A stretch of DNA of 64,000 bases from BMS3ABIN04 sp964553325 (lineage in GTDB: Bacteria; Bacteroidota; Ignavibacteria; Ignavibacteriales; Melioribacteraceae). The stretch is from NCBI GenBank assembly GCA_964553325.1, contig CAZKKI010000015.1, positions 1 to 64,000 on the forward strand, in the 5' to 3' direction. Positions 17,163 through 25,450 of this stretch are shown here, piece after piece (positions within the stretch are counted from its first letter, which is position 1; each line of letters begins with the position of its first letter). The notes under the pieces are model-generated. The model had not been told where the DNA came from. It searched no databases and saw only the letters and a list, made by a program, of their open reading frames with translations. The position numbers and the translations under genes were made by a program.

Positions 17163-18132
17163 ATATTTGGGGTTGGAATTAAAAAATCCAATCATTGCAT
17201 CCAGCTCAACATTAACCGAAAGTCTTGATAATATTATAGAATTGGAGAAACACAATGCTGCAGCTGTTGTGCTGCGTTCCATTTTCGAAGAAGAAATTAC
17301 AATGGAATCGGATCATTTCACCAGAGAAGCCGTTCGCGAAGGTTTCCCCGAAGAACTATTCGATTATTACGATAAAAAAATAAAACAAAAAAATACCGAT
17401 GAATATTTAAAATTAATTTCCGATGCGAAGGCAAAAACAAATATCCCGATCATCGGAAGTATAAATTGCTTCTCTGCGCACGAGTGGACTTACTTCGCAA
17501 AAAAAATCGAAGAAGCCGGCGCTGATGCATTGGAATTGAACTTATTTCTGCTTCCTTCAAAACCGGATTCCACTTGCGAGGAAAACGAAAAGCTGTACTT
17601 TGATATTATCGATAAAGTGTTAAACGAAATTTCAATCCCTTTAACTCTTAAAATCAGTCACTACTTTTCAAACCTTGCCGCAACCATTGAAAAACTTTCC
17701 AAAACGGGAACCAAGGGTCTGGTTTTGTTTAACAAATTCTTTAGTCCCGACTTCGACATAGAAGAAGAAAAAGTAATACCGACGTACATTTTCAGCAACC
17801 CGCAAGATATCGCATTACCGTTAAGGTGGATTTCGATAATGTCCGAAAGAGTAAATTGCGATTTAGCTGCATCAACCGGTGTTCATGACGGCGAAGGATT
17901 AGTTAAACAAATACTTGCCGGAGCCAAAGCGGTTCAAATAGCTTCCACGCTTTACAAAAACGGAATGGAACAAATAAATATTATGTTAAGCGAAATGCAA
18001 AATTGGATGGATAGAAAAGGCTACAACAGCTTGAACGATTTTCGCGGAAAGTTAAGTTACGGCAAGAGCAACGATCCCGCTTTGTTTGAAAGAGTCCAAT
18101 TTATGAAATATTTCGGAAGCGTAACCGACTGA
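17143..18132 (+). CDS. Dihydroorotate dehydrogenase-like FMN protein
   Basis: 329 aa, DHOD-like TIM barrel. It overlaps the preceding flavoprotein gene by 20 nt, and AGGA precedes its ATG. Seen are the N-terminal LGLELKNPIIASS segment and the C-terminal FMN-phosphate region (DLAASTGVHDGEGLVKQILAGAKAVQIAS). In true DHODs and dihydropyrimidine dehydrogenase the catalytic loop reads LNxSCPN. Here it is ELNLFLLPSKPD (131-142), so the usual catalytic Cys/Ser is absent and pyrimidine oxidation is doubtful. It lacks the ferredoxin domain of PreA. The physical linkage suggests a partner flavoprotein of the Mbx-like complex, but the substrate is unknown. Confidence 0.85.
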   Translation: MADVSTKYLGLELKNPIIASSSTLTESLDNIIELEKHNAAAVVLRSIFEEEITMESDHFTREAVREGFPEELFDYYDKKIKQKNTDEYLKLISDAKAKTNIPIIGSINCFSAHEWTYFAKKIEEAGADALELNLFLLPSKPDSTCEENEKLYFDIIDKVLNEISIPLTLKISHYFSNLAATIEKLSKTGTKGLVLFNKFFSPDFDIEEEKVIPTYIFSNPQDIALPLRWISIMSERVNCDLAASTGVHDGEGLVKQILAGAKAVQIASTLYKNGMEQINIMLSEMQNWMDRKGYNSLNDFRGKLSYGKSNDPALFERVQFMKYFGSVTD

Positions 18133-18138
18133 TAACAA

Positions 18139-19527
18139 TCAGTGAATTGCTTTAGTTACTTCAATTCCCAGCTGTTCCATTCTGTAACGCAATTTCGAAC
18201 GGGAAAGTCCTAATATCCTAGCTGCTTGAACTTGGTTTCCCTTTGTTATATCTAAAGTTTTAAGTATTAAGGTTCTAAGAACAATATCGGCTTTTACACC
18301 AGTCGGTGGAATTTTAAGAACAAATTCGTCATTGTTTTCTATTCCGTCTTTCTGCAATTTCAAAAATCCGAAATGTTGAGCTTTCAATTCATTTCCGTCT
18401 AACATTAAAACGGCACGCTCCATCGCATTTTTCAATTCCCTAATATTACCTTTCCAATGATAACTTTGTAAAATTTCCAATGCTTCGTCGTCAATACCTT
18501 TAATTTGTTTATTGAATTTCAGTGCATATTGTTTCATAAAAGAATACGCCAACAACGGAATATCCGATTTCCTTTCGCGAAGTGAAGGGATTTCCACGCG
18601 TGCAACGTTTAAGCGGTAAAACAAGTCTTCTCTAAAATTTCCTTTTGCAACTTCTTCTTCCAAATTTTTATTTGTAGCGGCTAAAATTCTAACATCAACG
18701 GAAATTTCTCTTTCTCCGCCTACTCTGTAGAATTTCTTTTCTTGCAAAACTCTTAACAGTTTCACTTGAATATCCAAAGTTAATTCACCTATTTCATCAA
18801 GCAGAATCGTTCCGCCGTTTGCAAGTTCGAACTTACCCATTTTGGTTTTGTTCGATGCACCGGTAAACGCACCTTTTTCGTGTCCGAACAACTCGCTTTC
18901 CGCGAGTTCTTTTGGAATGGCGGCGCAGTTAATAGGAATAAAAACCTTGTTTGAGCGTGGCGATATCTGGTGAATATATTTTGCGAAGACTTCTTTTCCG
19001 GTGCCACTTTCGCCTTCAAGCAAAATAGTTGTGTCTTCGCTTTGTGCCAATTTCTCAACCGTATTCAATAATTTCACAATAGCTTTGCTTTTTCCGAAAT
19101 ATTCGCGGGTAAGTTGTTCTTCGTTAAGTATTTCGTGCAAACCTTGCACTTCCCTTTTCAATTTCAAATGATTCATACACTTATCGAGAACGATTTTCAA
19201 TTGTTCAATGTCGATGGGTTTAAGCAGAAAATCAAACGCACCGGACTTCATTGCTTCGACGGCTATTTTAACATCGGCGTAACCCGTAATCATGATAACC
19301 GGAATATCAAAAAATTTCTTCTGCAAATCTTTAAGAATATCCAGACCGTTATGCGTTGTCAGATAAATATCCAAAAGTATTACATCGGGTTGATGTAACT
19401 CGACCATATCAAGAGCTTTACCACCGTCCGTACATACATCTATTTCATATCCGAGTTTCGTTAGAACTTTTTTCAATGACAAACTGACTAAATTATCATC
19501 ATCCACGATAAGTATCTTTGGTTTCAT
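18139..19527 (-). CDS. Sigma-54-dependent response regulator (NtrC/FlgR-type)
   Basis: 462 aa. The receiver domain has phospho-acceptor Asp53 (VILLDIYL) and Lys in LLKP. The AAA+ domain has Walker A GESGTGKE (172-179), the sigma-54 contact loop GAFTGA (219-224), Walker B GGTILLDEIGEL and the R-finger region. A Fis-type helix-turn-helix lies at the end (GNQVQAARILGLSRSKLRYRMEQL). It starts 1 nt after the histidine kinase stop, so the two form a two-component pair. Its position beside the flagellar genes suggests it controls an early/middle flagellar class, as FlgR does in epsilonproteobacteria. That role is inference. I found no exact sigma-54 promoter in the intergenic regions here. Confidence 0.93.
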   Translation of the reverse strand: MKPKILIVDDDNLVSLSLKKVLTKLGYEIDVCTDGGKALDMVELHQPDVILLDIYLTTHNGLDILKDLQKKFFDIPVIMITGYADVKIAVEAMKSGAFDFLLKPIDIEQLKIVLDKCMNHLKLKREVQGLHEILNEEQLTREYFGKSKAIVKLLNTVEKLAQSEDTTILLEGESGTGKEVFAKYIHQISPRSNKVFIPINCAAIPKELAESELFGHEKGAFTGASNKTKMGKFELANGGTILLDEIGELTLDIQVKLLRVLQEKKFYRVGGEREISVDVRILAATNKNLEEEVAKGNFREDLFYRLNVARVEIPSLRERKSDIPLLAYSFMKQYALKFNKQIKGIDDEALEILQSYHWKGNIRELKNAMERAVLMLDGNELKAQHFGFLKLQKDGIENNDEFVLKIPPTGVKADIVLRTLILKTLDITKGNQVQAARILGLSRSKLRYRMEQLGIEVTKAIH

Positions 19528-19528
19528 T

Positions 19529-20224
19529 TTACTCCTCGATTAATGATTTTGGAAAAGTAACGAAGAACTTCGTTCCCACGTTTATTTGGCTTGTAAAATC
19601 AATATCGGCTCCTATTTCATCCAACAGCATTTTGCAAACACTTAAACCCAACCCGGTGCCGTTTTGTTTGTTAGTATAAAAATCGTTAAATATTTTATTT
19701 TTATCGCTCTCGCCTATTCCGATACCTTGATCTTTAACTTCAAGAATAACCGAACCATCCGGATTTAATTTTGTTGTAATGAAAATTTCACTATTGATTT
19801 CACTTGCCTCAATTGCGTTTGTAATCAAATTCAAAACAACTTGCAAAATTTTATCTTTGTTAAATTTCAATTTCGGGAGATCAGATGCAAAGGCGGTTGA
19901 TATATCTATCGATTTTCTTGCGGCGGTATTTTGTATCATCTCTATTGCTTGTTTAACAATATAATTCAAAGCATACGAACCATAGTCTTGATTCTTATTA
20001 CGCGAGAAAGTTAGAGTATTATCTATTAGAATTTGAATTCTTTCAACCGCATCGAGAGAAGCTTTAATACATTCGGCATCTTCTTCGGAAAATTTATCGA
20101 TCGACATATTAAGGTATTCCAGATTTAACTTAAGTGCAGAAAGCGGATTTCTGATTTCGTGCGTTAAACTGGCGGCTAGTTTTCCAAGTATTTTCAGTTT
20201 ATTATTTTGGATGTCTTCAGTCAA
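19529..20224 (-). CDS. Soluble histidine kinase without sensor domain (FlgS/NtrB-like)
   Basis: 231 aa, short for a kinase. It starts directly at the HisKA dimerisation domain, with His22 in ASLTHEIRNPLSALK. The HATPase domain follows, with N box NLITNAIEAS, DQGIGIG and GTGLGLSVCKMLL. There is no membrane helix, PAS or GAF domain, so input must come through a protein partner, as proposed for flagellar-assembly-sensing FlgS kinases. It is co-transcribed with the sigma-54 regulator. No alternative upstream start extends it into a recognisable sensor. Confidence 0.9.
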   Translation of the reverse strand: MTEDIQNNKLKILGKLAASLTHEIRNPLSALKLNLEYLNMSIDKFSEEDAECIKASLDAVERIQILIDNTLTFSRNKNQDYGSYALNYIVKQAIEMIQNTAARKSIDISTAFASDLPKLKFNKDKILQVVLNLITNAIEASEINSEIFITTKLNPDGSVILEVKDQGIGIGESDKNKIFNDFYTNKQNGTGLGLSVCKMLLDEIGADIDFTSQINVGTKFFVTFPKSLIEE

Positions 20225-20379
20225 AACCCGAATTGCCGAAATTGTTCTTAAATGGAAATTTTAATTTTATATTTTAGTTATTTTAGAAACAAGTTGCAAT
20301 AGGTAGGAAGGTATATCTAAATAAAAATTTTTATTCTCTTATCTTACTTAAGCCTATATGAGTCGGCGAGAAAATCTGA

Positions 20380-20414
20380 AAATAAAGGACACTCCCAATG
20401 AATGTCCTTTATTT
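20380..20414 (-). terminator. Terminator after flgM
   Basis: A perfect 12-bp stem, AAATAAAGGACA (20380-20391) with TGTCCTTTATTT (20403-20414), with an 11-nt loop. On the minus strand it overlaps the flgM stop codon and is followed by a short T stretch. It probably ends the fliD-flgM transcript before the kinase gene. Confidence 0.7.
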
Positions 20415-20676
20415 AGTTTTGATAAAGTTCTTTTAATATTGCTTCGGCAACTTTGTTAAGCACTTCTTCCGAATTGTAAAAGCCGGAAGAGATTTTGTCT
20501 CGGATTTGCGCCGCTTCTTTTCCGCTGATGTTTTGAGATTGAAGCAATTTCGCTTCTTCGGATATTTCAAGTTTATCCGTCAGTTTTTTCTCGCCAACTT
20601 CAGCTTTTGCCTTCTCGTGCTTTTTATACTGCTCGTGAAGCTTATTAATACTATTTCCCAATCCTTTAATTTGCAC
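20413..20676 (-). CDS. flgM: Anti-sigma-28 factor FlgM
   Basis: 87 aa. FlgM binds and inhibits FliA (sigma-28) until the hook is complete and it is exported. The C-terminal half shows the family pattern: DKLEISEEAKLLQ, then RDKISSGFYNSEEVLNKVAEAILKEL, matching the sigma-binding helices. The N-terminal half is charged and probably disordered. It is the last gene of the fliD operon and so lies under the sigma-28-type promoter at 22460-22486, giving negative feedback. Its presence implies a FliA gene elsewhere in the genome. Confidence 0.9.
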   Translation of the reverse strand: MQIKGLGNSINKLHEQYKKHEKAKAEVGEKKLTDKLEISEEAKLLQSQNISGKEAAQIRDKISSGFYNSEEVLNKVAEAILKELYQN

Positions 20677-20684
20677 GGTATTAC

Positions 20685-21020
20685 CTATAGATAGTTATTT
20701 AATTTTTTCTTGTTAATTAAATCTTTTAATTCACTTTTTATTTTTTTTTGTTCATTTTCATTTTGTTCAATAATATTATCGTAAAATAGTAAAATTTGTT
20801 TAACCTTTTCATTTAACCCTTGTGATGCGCGTCTCAGTTCTTCTCTGTTGTTTTCTTCCAATAATTTTTGTCTCAGCCGTTCAAATTTATCAATATTATA
20901 ATTAATCCGCGAGATATTGTCTCTAAATTTATTATTAGCGTTAAAATTCGTAAGCGAATTTAACACGTTATTCAAATATCCTTCAAGAACCATCATATTT
21001 TCATACAATGCATCGGACAT
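20685..21020 (-). CDS. Small helical protein, possible FliT-like flagellar chaperone
   Basis: 111 aa, entirely helical and highly charged, with no membrane segment. Its ATG overlaps the fliD stop at position 21020, and flgM follows 8 nt after its stop. FliT-type chaperones (about 100-120 aa, helical, encoded next to fliD/fliS) bind FliD before export. Sequence conservation in that family is weak, so I base the suggestion on size, composition and position. It could instead be an FlgN-type chaperone or a lineage-specific flagellar protein. Confidence 0.6.
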   Translation of the reverse strand: MSDALYENMMVLEGYLNNVLNSLTNFNANNKFRDNISRINYNIDKFERLRQKLLEENNREELRRASQGLNEKVKQILLFYDNIIEQNENEQKKIKSELKDLINKKKLNNYL

Positions 21021-22429
21021 TAAAATAACCCTGTGCCTCCGCCGAATTGCGAGAAATAACTTTGTCCGGCTAACAAATCGGCCAATTGAATTTGTAGTTG
21101 TTCGTATTTTTTACGCAAAACTTCCGCACCACTGTCAATCTTTTCGTTCTGATATGTAATTTTATCTGACAAATAGGAAATTGTATCATCGTAAGACTCG
21201 GTAATGTGAGCAATCACTCCGTCGATTTTAACATAGTTATCAACCAAATCGTACAAGCGCGTTGCTACCCCGTCGTCCGAAGCAAAAAGATTGATAACCT
21301 CGTCGGGTTTCGATTTGATTGCATCTTCCAAATCGCTTTTATCCGATAAAGTTAAACCCGATTCCGGATCGAAATCAATACCGATCTCCGACAAATAACT
21401 TAAATCCCCGCTATCCAAACCGGTTACTTGTTGATAAACGGAATTCGCAAGCGATTGTTTCAAAGTGAATGCGTTACTGTTTCCTGTAAATATTCCCCTT
21501 TTCTCTTTTGTCGAATTGTAATTGTCTTTAACATAATTGTAGGCTTCATTAAATTTCGAAATAAACTCTTCGACTTCGTTTTTAATTTCTTCAAGATCAT
21601 AATCGACTGTTATATTAACAAGCGGTACACCGGTTTCCATTTTCTTTTTAAGTTCGAGCGTTACACCGTTAATTAAATCGTCTATGGTATTTGAACTTCT
21701 TTCAACACTCAAACCGTTAAATTGCAATTTTGCATTTAGTTCGTCTTCGGCATACAAATAACCAGCCGAACCATTTGAAGCAATAACACGGGAAGAAAGA
21801 TTTAAACCGACTGTATCCAGAGCATTACCCGAAACATCGGCTAAAGTGATTGCATTGTCTTTTCCGCTTTCCCCGGCTGTAATCGTCATAGTTATATCAC
21901 CGGAAACCGGAGCAAAAACAGACGCCGTTACGGCACCGTTGCTTGCTTCGTTTATTGCTTCGCTAATCATCTCCATTAATTCTTTATACGTTTCAACACC
22001 GGTTGTTTCAATGGATATTACTTCGTCATAGTCTCCGCTCGTAACTCTAAAAGTTAAAGTACCGGCTTGTACTCCTGAAGCTGAATCCGCCGTTTTCGTA
22101 TCGGCAATAACGGAATCGTGTTTTGCGAGTTGATCAATTTGAATTGAATATGTACCGCGAATAGCTTTGTTTGTAGCTGTAGCGGTTAAGTAATCTTCAT
22201 TTGAGACTTTAGCCGTTTTTGAATTAAACACGGAATCACTGTCCTTGCTTTTGAAGCTTTCGACAATGGATTCCAAAGATTTAAGCTTTGTTTTTAATTC
22301 ACCCCAAGCATTGGAAAGATCCGTAAATTTTTCTTTCCTTTTTTCAAGGGGATATATTCTTCTATTTTGCTCATAATACCGGTATGTTGAAATTAAACTC
22401 TCAATACCGGAAGTTGTTAACAGATCCAT
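21020..22429 (-). CDS. fliD: Flagellar filament cap protein FliD
   Basis: 469 aa. FliD caps the growing filament and folds incoming flagellin. The N-terminal FliD domain begins TTSGIESLISTYR, with the conserved AKVSNEDYLTATATNKAIRGTYSIQI region (about residues 73-100). The C-terminal FliD domain includes SNTIDDLINGVTLELKK, EEFISKFNEAYNYVKDN and a coiled-coil terminus with the short GTGLF tail. A strong GGGAGGGAG ribosome site precedes the ATG. It is transcribed from a sigma-28-type promoter that overlaps the 3' end of fliS, and shares a transcript with the FliT-like gene and flgM. Confidence 0.93.
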   Translation of the reverse strand: MDLLTTSGIESLISTYRYYEQNRRIYPLEKRKEKFTDLSNAWGELKTKLKSLESIVESFKSKDSDSVFNSKTAKVSNEDYLTATATNKAIRGTYSIQIDQLAKHDSVIADTKTADSASGVQAGTLTFRVTSGDYDEVISIETTGVETYKELMEMISEAINEASNGAVTASVFAPVSGDITMTITAGESGKDNAITLADVSGNALDTVGLNLSSRVIASNGSAGYLYAEDELNAKLQFNGLSVERSSNTIDDLINGVTLELKKKMETGVPLVNITVDYDLEEIKNEVEEFISKFNEAYNYVKDNYNSTKEKRGIFTGNSNAFTLKQSLANSVYQQVTGLDSGDLSYLSEIGIDFDPESGLTLSDKSDLEDAIKSKPDEVINLFASDDGVATRLYDLVDNYVKIDGVIAHITESYDDTISYLSDKITYQNEKIDSGAEVLRKKYEQLQIQLADLLAGQSYFSQFGGGTGLF

Positions 22430-22459
22430 ACTCCCTCCCTCGAGTTTTCACCGTATATA

Positions 22460-22486
22460 TTATCGAATCAAACTAAAGAATTTTTA
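22460..22486 (-). promoter_or_regulatory. Sigma-28 (FliA-type) promoter for fliD-fliT-like-flgM
   Basis: On the minus strand TAAA (22483-22486) is followed by 15 nt and TTCGATAA (22460-22467), a full match to TAAA-N15-nnCGATAA. It overlaps the last codons of fliS and lies about 30 nt upstream of the fliD ATG. Confidence 0.8.
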
Positions 22487-22844
22487 ACCAGGCATCCCTA
22501 AGCTCGGTTAAAATTTGATGTACCGAATCGAAATTTTTATTTCGCATTTCTTCCTGGCAATACTCATATAAACGACGAAGTCCAAGAGAAATTTCTTGTG
22601 CTTCTTCACTGTCGTATCTCAATGCACCGATTAAAATGTTCAGTGCTTTATTAGTTTTTTCCAAATCCCCAAGTTTACTGTTGGAAATAGCAAAATCGTA
22701 AACTTTGAGCAACAGTTTTTCGGGTGACGCTTCCAATATATCGTTTGCCAGATAAGCACCGGCACCGTTATTAACATAATTTCTTTTCAAAGCTGCAGAT
22801 GTTTGATACATTTCAGTTCCCAGAATTATTTCGGAATTATTCAA
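22473..22844 (-). CDS. fliS: Flagellin export chaperone FliS
   Basis: 123 aa if it starts at the TTG at 22844. FliS binds the flagellin C-terminus in the cytosol to prevent premature polymerisation. Family features are GAYLANDILEASPEKLLLKVYDFAI, LGDLEKTNKALNILIGALRY and the C-terminal helical bundle. The TTG is preceded by AAGGGAG at 7-nt spacing, but that ribosome site forms one arm of a hairpin (22850-22873). An ATG at residue 12 (MYQTSAA) with GGGA before it is an alternative start and would also give a normal-length FliS. Confidence 0.9.
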   Translation of the reverse strand: MNNSEIILGTEMYQTSAALKRNYVNNGAGAYLANDILEASPEKLLLKVYDFAISNSKLGDLEKTNKALNILIGALRYDSEEAQEISLGLRRLYEYCQEEMRNKNFDSVHQILTELRDAWLKIL

Positions 22845-22849
22845 AAGAA

Positions 22850-22873
22850 GGCTCCCTTAATAAAAAGGGAGCC
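22850..22873 (-). promoter_or_regulatory. Hairpin between flagellin and fliS that contains the fliS ribosome site
   Basis: GGCTCCCTT (22850-22858) pairs perfectly with AAGGGAGCC (22865-22873), a 9-bp GC-rich stem with a 6-nt loop. On the minus strand it lies 17 nt after the flagellin stop and is followed only by TTCTTTT, so it may act as an attenuating terminator. Its 3' arm contains AAGGGAG, the likely Shine-Dalgarno of the TTG-started fliS, so folding would hide it. Confidence 0.65.
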
Positions 22874-22890
22874 AATGTTAATAATTAATA

Positions 22891-23778
22891 TTAACCGAAT
22901 AACTGCAATACTTGTTGCGGAGCAAAGTTCATTTGTGCATACATTGCAGTTGCTGCTTGAGAACCAATTTGAGCTTTAGTAGCATTCAATTGCTCAAGCG
23001 CCATATCCGCATCGAACAGTCTGGAATAAGAAGATTGCGAATTCAGGATTGCGGAAGTAAGGAACTCGTCTTTAGCATCGAGCCTTTGTACATAGTTACC
23101 GATAGCGCCCAATGCCGAATCTACAGCCGATTCAAAGTCATCCAGATCGAGTGCAGCAATCGAATCAGCGTCGGTTACTCCAACGATGTCATCAAGAGCA
23201 TTTGCAACTTCGGAAGAAACACCGCTTACAACACCATCGGAAGTATCCGAACTACCGACCAAGTCGATTGAACCGTCTGTTCCGTATGTAATGGAAATAG
23301 TATCACTTGACGATGCGCCAACTTGGAAAGTAAAGCCTGCACCGGCACCGTTTGAAGTAGATACTAACAAGTCGGTGTTGTTAAATTTAGTTTGTGCGAA
23401 TGCGCTCTCGATTTCTTTTCCGATAGCTACAATATCTTTTGCAATAGCTTCGCTATCACTAACGGGGTTAGCGGAATCTGCAATTTTACCCCGGATTTGT
23501 GTAATCATATCTTTGATGCTTATCAACTGGCTTTCGGCCGTTGCCAGCAAGTCCTTTGCAGAACCCACGTTGCCTTGAGCGGCCTTCATAACGGTAATTT
23601 TAGCATCCAAAGATTTACCAACATTGAACCCAGAAGTATCGTCGGCTACTCTGTTAATTCTCTTTTGAGAAGCCAAACGAAGTTGAGCTTTTTGTGCTTG
23701 AGTATTTAAGCGCGCCAAAGCATTGTACGCTCTTAGTGCACCAACATTGGTATTGATTCTGAATGATTGAGTTGACAT
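22891..23778 (-). CDS. fliC: Flagellin (filament subunit)
   Basis: 295 aa, a compact flagellin. The N-terminal D0/D1 helices (FRINTNVGALRAYNALARLN, RLASQKRINRVADDTSGFNVGKSL) and the C-terminal D0 helix (SQAATAMYAQMNFAPQQVLQLFG) are well conserved. The variable middle is only about 100 residues, rich in Asp, Ser and Thr (possible glycosylation targets). GGAGG precedes the ATG and an ideal sigma-28 promoter lies about 110 nt upstream. Only one flagellin gene is present in this window. Confidence 0.96.
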   Translation of the reverse strand: MSTQSFRINTNVGALRAYNALARLNTQAQKAQLRLASQKRINRVADDTSGFNVGKSLDAKITVMKAAQGNVGSAKDLLATAESQLISIKDMITQIRGKIADSANPVSDSEAIAKDIVAIGKEIESAFAQTKFNNTDLLVSTSNGAGAGFTFQVGASSSDTISITYGTDGSIDLVGSSDTSDGVVSGVSSEVANALDDIVGVTDADSIAALDLDDFESAVDSALGAIGNYVQRLDAKDEFLTSAILNSQSSYSRLFDADMALEQLNATKAQIGSQAATAMYAQMNFAPQQVLQLFG

Positions 23779-23888
23779 GAATAACCTCCATGTTTTGTTT
23801 ATTAATTATGCAAGCTTCCTTGCCTGCGTTAGTTGTTCACTTTTAATTCTCTGGATTTTCAACCAGCATTATTTTTTTCTCAGCTACA

Positions 23889-23915
23889 TTATCGTTTTAG
23901 CTTCAAAAAAGTTTA
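23889..23915 (-). promoter_or_regulatory. Sigma-28 (FliA-type) promoter for flagellin
   Basis: On the minus strand TAAA (23912-23915) is followed by 15 nt and AACGATAA (23889-23896), matching TAAA-N15-nnCGATAA. It leaves a 5' untranslated region of about 100 nt before the flagellin ATG at 23778. Confidence 0.82.
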
Positions 23916-23936
23916 ACGTTTGAATGGATAATATTG

Positions 23937-25445
23937 TTAGGATGGCTGATATTGGTCTAAAATAGGTTGAAGTTTTGACTTTATATCATTTAATTTCATC
24001 ATAACCAATTTATTGGAACCAAAATTTTCTTCTGCTAATTTGAGCGTTTCTTTAATTTTATCAACCCGATTTGTCTCCAAATAAATCGAAATCAAATAAA
24101 AAATTACGGAAGGATCTTTCTCTTGCAGAGAAAGAGAATATATAAAAATCTCTTCGGCATCTTCAAAGCTTTTTGCTTCCATTAAACTAATTCCGGTTAA
24201 TACTAAAAATTTAGTGCTGTCTTTAAATTTTTCGAACATGTTAAAAAGGATGCCAATTCTTTTTTGAAAATCGAGTTTGGAAATGAGAGTTAAAAACAAT
24301 TCCAAATTATCGTTATTAATAATTTCATTCAGCCGTTTTTTTTCTTCCTCGGATATCTCGTTTTTCAAAATAAGCTTTTTAATTATTCCGGCTTCTTCAT
24401 TATTATTTTGATTTTCAAATTCCAATAAGAAATGTTCAAAATACTTTCCGTTTTGTACTTTTAGGGAAACCAACATAGCTTGATATAAAACCTTATCAAC
24501 AGATATATTAACTTCTAAAAGTTTCTTACTATAATTATTTTGATTTAAAGAAATGTCAACCGCTGTTTTGCAATGGTGTAGAGCCGGTTCCACATTATTC
24601 AAAGCAACAAATATTTGAGAAGCGAGCAAATGGAGCCAAACGTTTTCCGGCTCATGTTTCAAACCGTTCAATACCAATTCTTGCGCTAATTCTAAATTAC
24701 CGTTTCGCATTTGATAGTCGGCCATATTAAGAAAACTTACTGCTTTGTATTCGGGTTCAAGTTTTCCATCCCGTACTGCCAAATCATAATATTCATAAGC
24801 TTTCTCATGGTTTTTCATAACCGAATAAGAATTACCGATTTGATAAGCATAGTAGGAACTTTTCGATTCACGATACTCGTCTAACAATAACTGCAGATTC
24901 CTTTCCGCTTTAATTTTTAATTCCTCGGGAGGCAAATTATATCCCAGATGAATTATCTCTATTTCCGAATTTATTATTTCATAATTATTCTTTATCAAAG
25001 ACTCTAAAATTTGTTCGTGCGCTTTTCCGGCGAAGTAAATTCCGGGTTCGTTTTTAAACAGACGTACATAATTCATTTTTTTTGCATTACCGGAATATTC
25101 ATCGATGTTGTTTACAACGCAATTTACGCCGACTTTTTTGTTAACCGAAATAATCTTCTTTAATTCTGCCAAAGAATTTTCAGCCAAACGTTCGTCTGCA
25201 TCCAAATATAAAATCCAATCGCCGGTCGATTTTGACAAGGCATAATTCCGTGCGGCTGAGAAATCGTTTACCCATTCGAAATTGTAAATCTTCGCATTAT
25301 ATTTTTTCGCAATTTCCGGCGTGTTATCGGTCGAGCCGGTATCAACAATAACAATTTCATCTACGATATTATTGACGGATTCCAGACATCCTTCCAGATA
25401 TTCTTCTTCATTTTTCACAATCATGCTTAATGTTAATTTTGCCAT
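23937..25445 (-). CDS. Family 2 glycosyltransferase with TPR region
   Basis: 502 aa. The N-terminal GT2 domain (about 1-230) has LSMIVKNEEEYLEGCLESV, the DTGSTDNT nucleotide-binding loop and the catalytic-site DxD (LYLDADERL), as in SunS-type transferases. The rest consists of TPR-like helical pairs (for example YQIGNSYSVMKNHEKAYEYYDLAV, LHLLASQIFVALNNVEPALHH). No membrane helix is present, so it is cytosolic. It is 5 nt downstream of the 1073-aa glycosyltransferase and immediately upstream of flagellin, so it is a candidate for O-glycosylating flagellin before export. Confidence 0.87.
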   Translation of the reverse strand: MAKLTLSMIVKNEEEYLEGCLESVNNIVDEIVIVDTGSTDNTPEIAKKYNAKIYNFEWVNDFSAARNYALSKSTGDWILYLDADERLAENSLAELKKIISVNKKVGVNCVVNNIDEYSGNAKKMNYVRLFKNEPGIYFAGKAHEQILESLIKNNYEIINSEIEIIHLGYNLPPEELKIKAERNLQLLLDEYRESKSSYYAYQIGNSYSVMKNHEKAYEYYDLAVRDGKLEPEYKAVSFLNMADYQMRNGNLELAQELVLNGLKHEPENVWLHLLASQIFVALNNVEPALHHCKTAVDISLNQNNYSKKLLEVNISVDKVLYQAMLVSLKVQNGKYFEHFLLEFENQNNNEEAGIIKKLILKNEISEEEKKRLNEIINNDNLELFLTLISKLDFQKRIGILFNMFEKFKDSTKFLVLTGISLMEAKSFEDAEEIFIYSLSLQEKDPSVIFYLISIYLETNRVDKIKETLKLAEENFGSNKLVMMKLNDIKSKLQPILDQYQPS

Positions 25446-25450
25446 TTGTT

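Noticed and set aside
23810..23835. Sigma-54-like promoter upstream of flagellin (AGGCAAGG...CTTGCAT on the minus strand)
   Set aside because: The spacing between GG and GC is 11 nt rather than the strict 10, and a perfect sigma-28 promoter lies just upstream.
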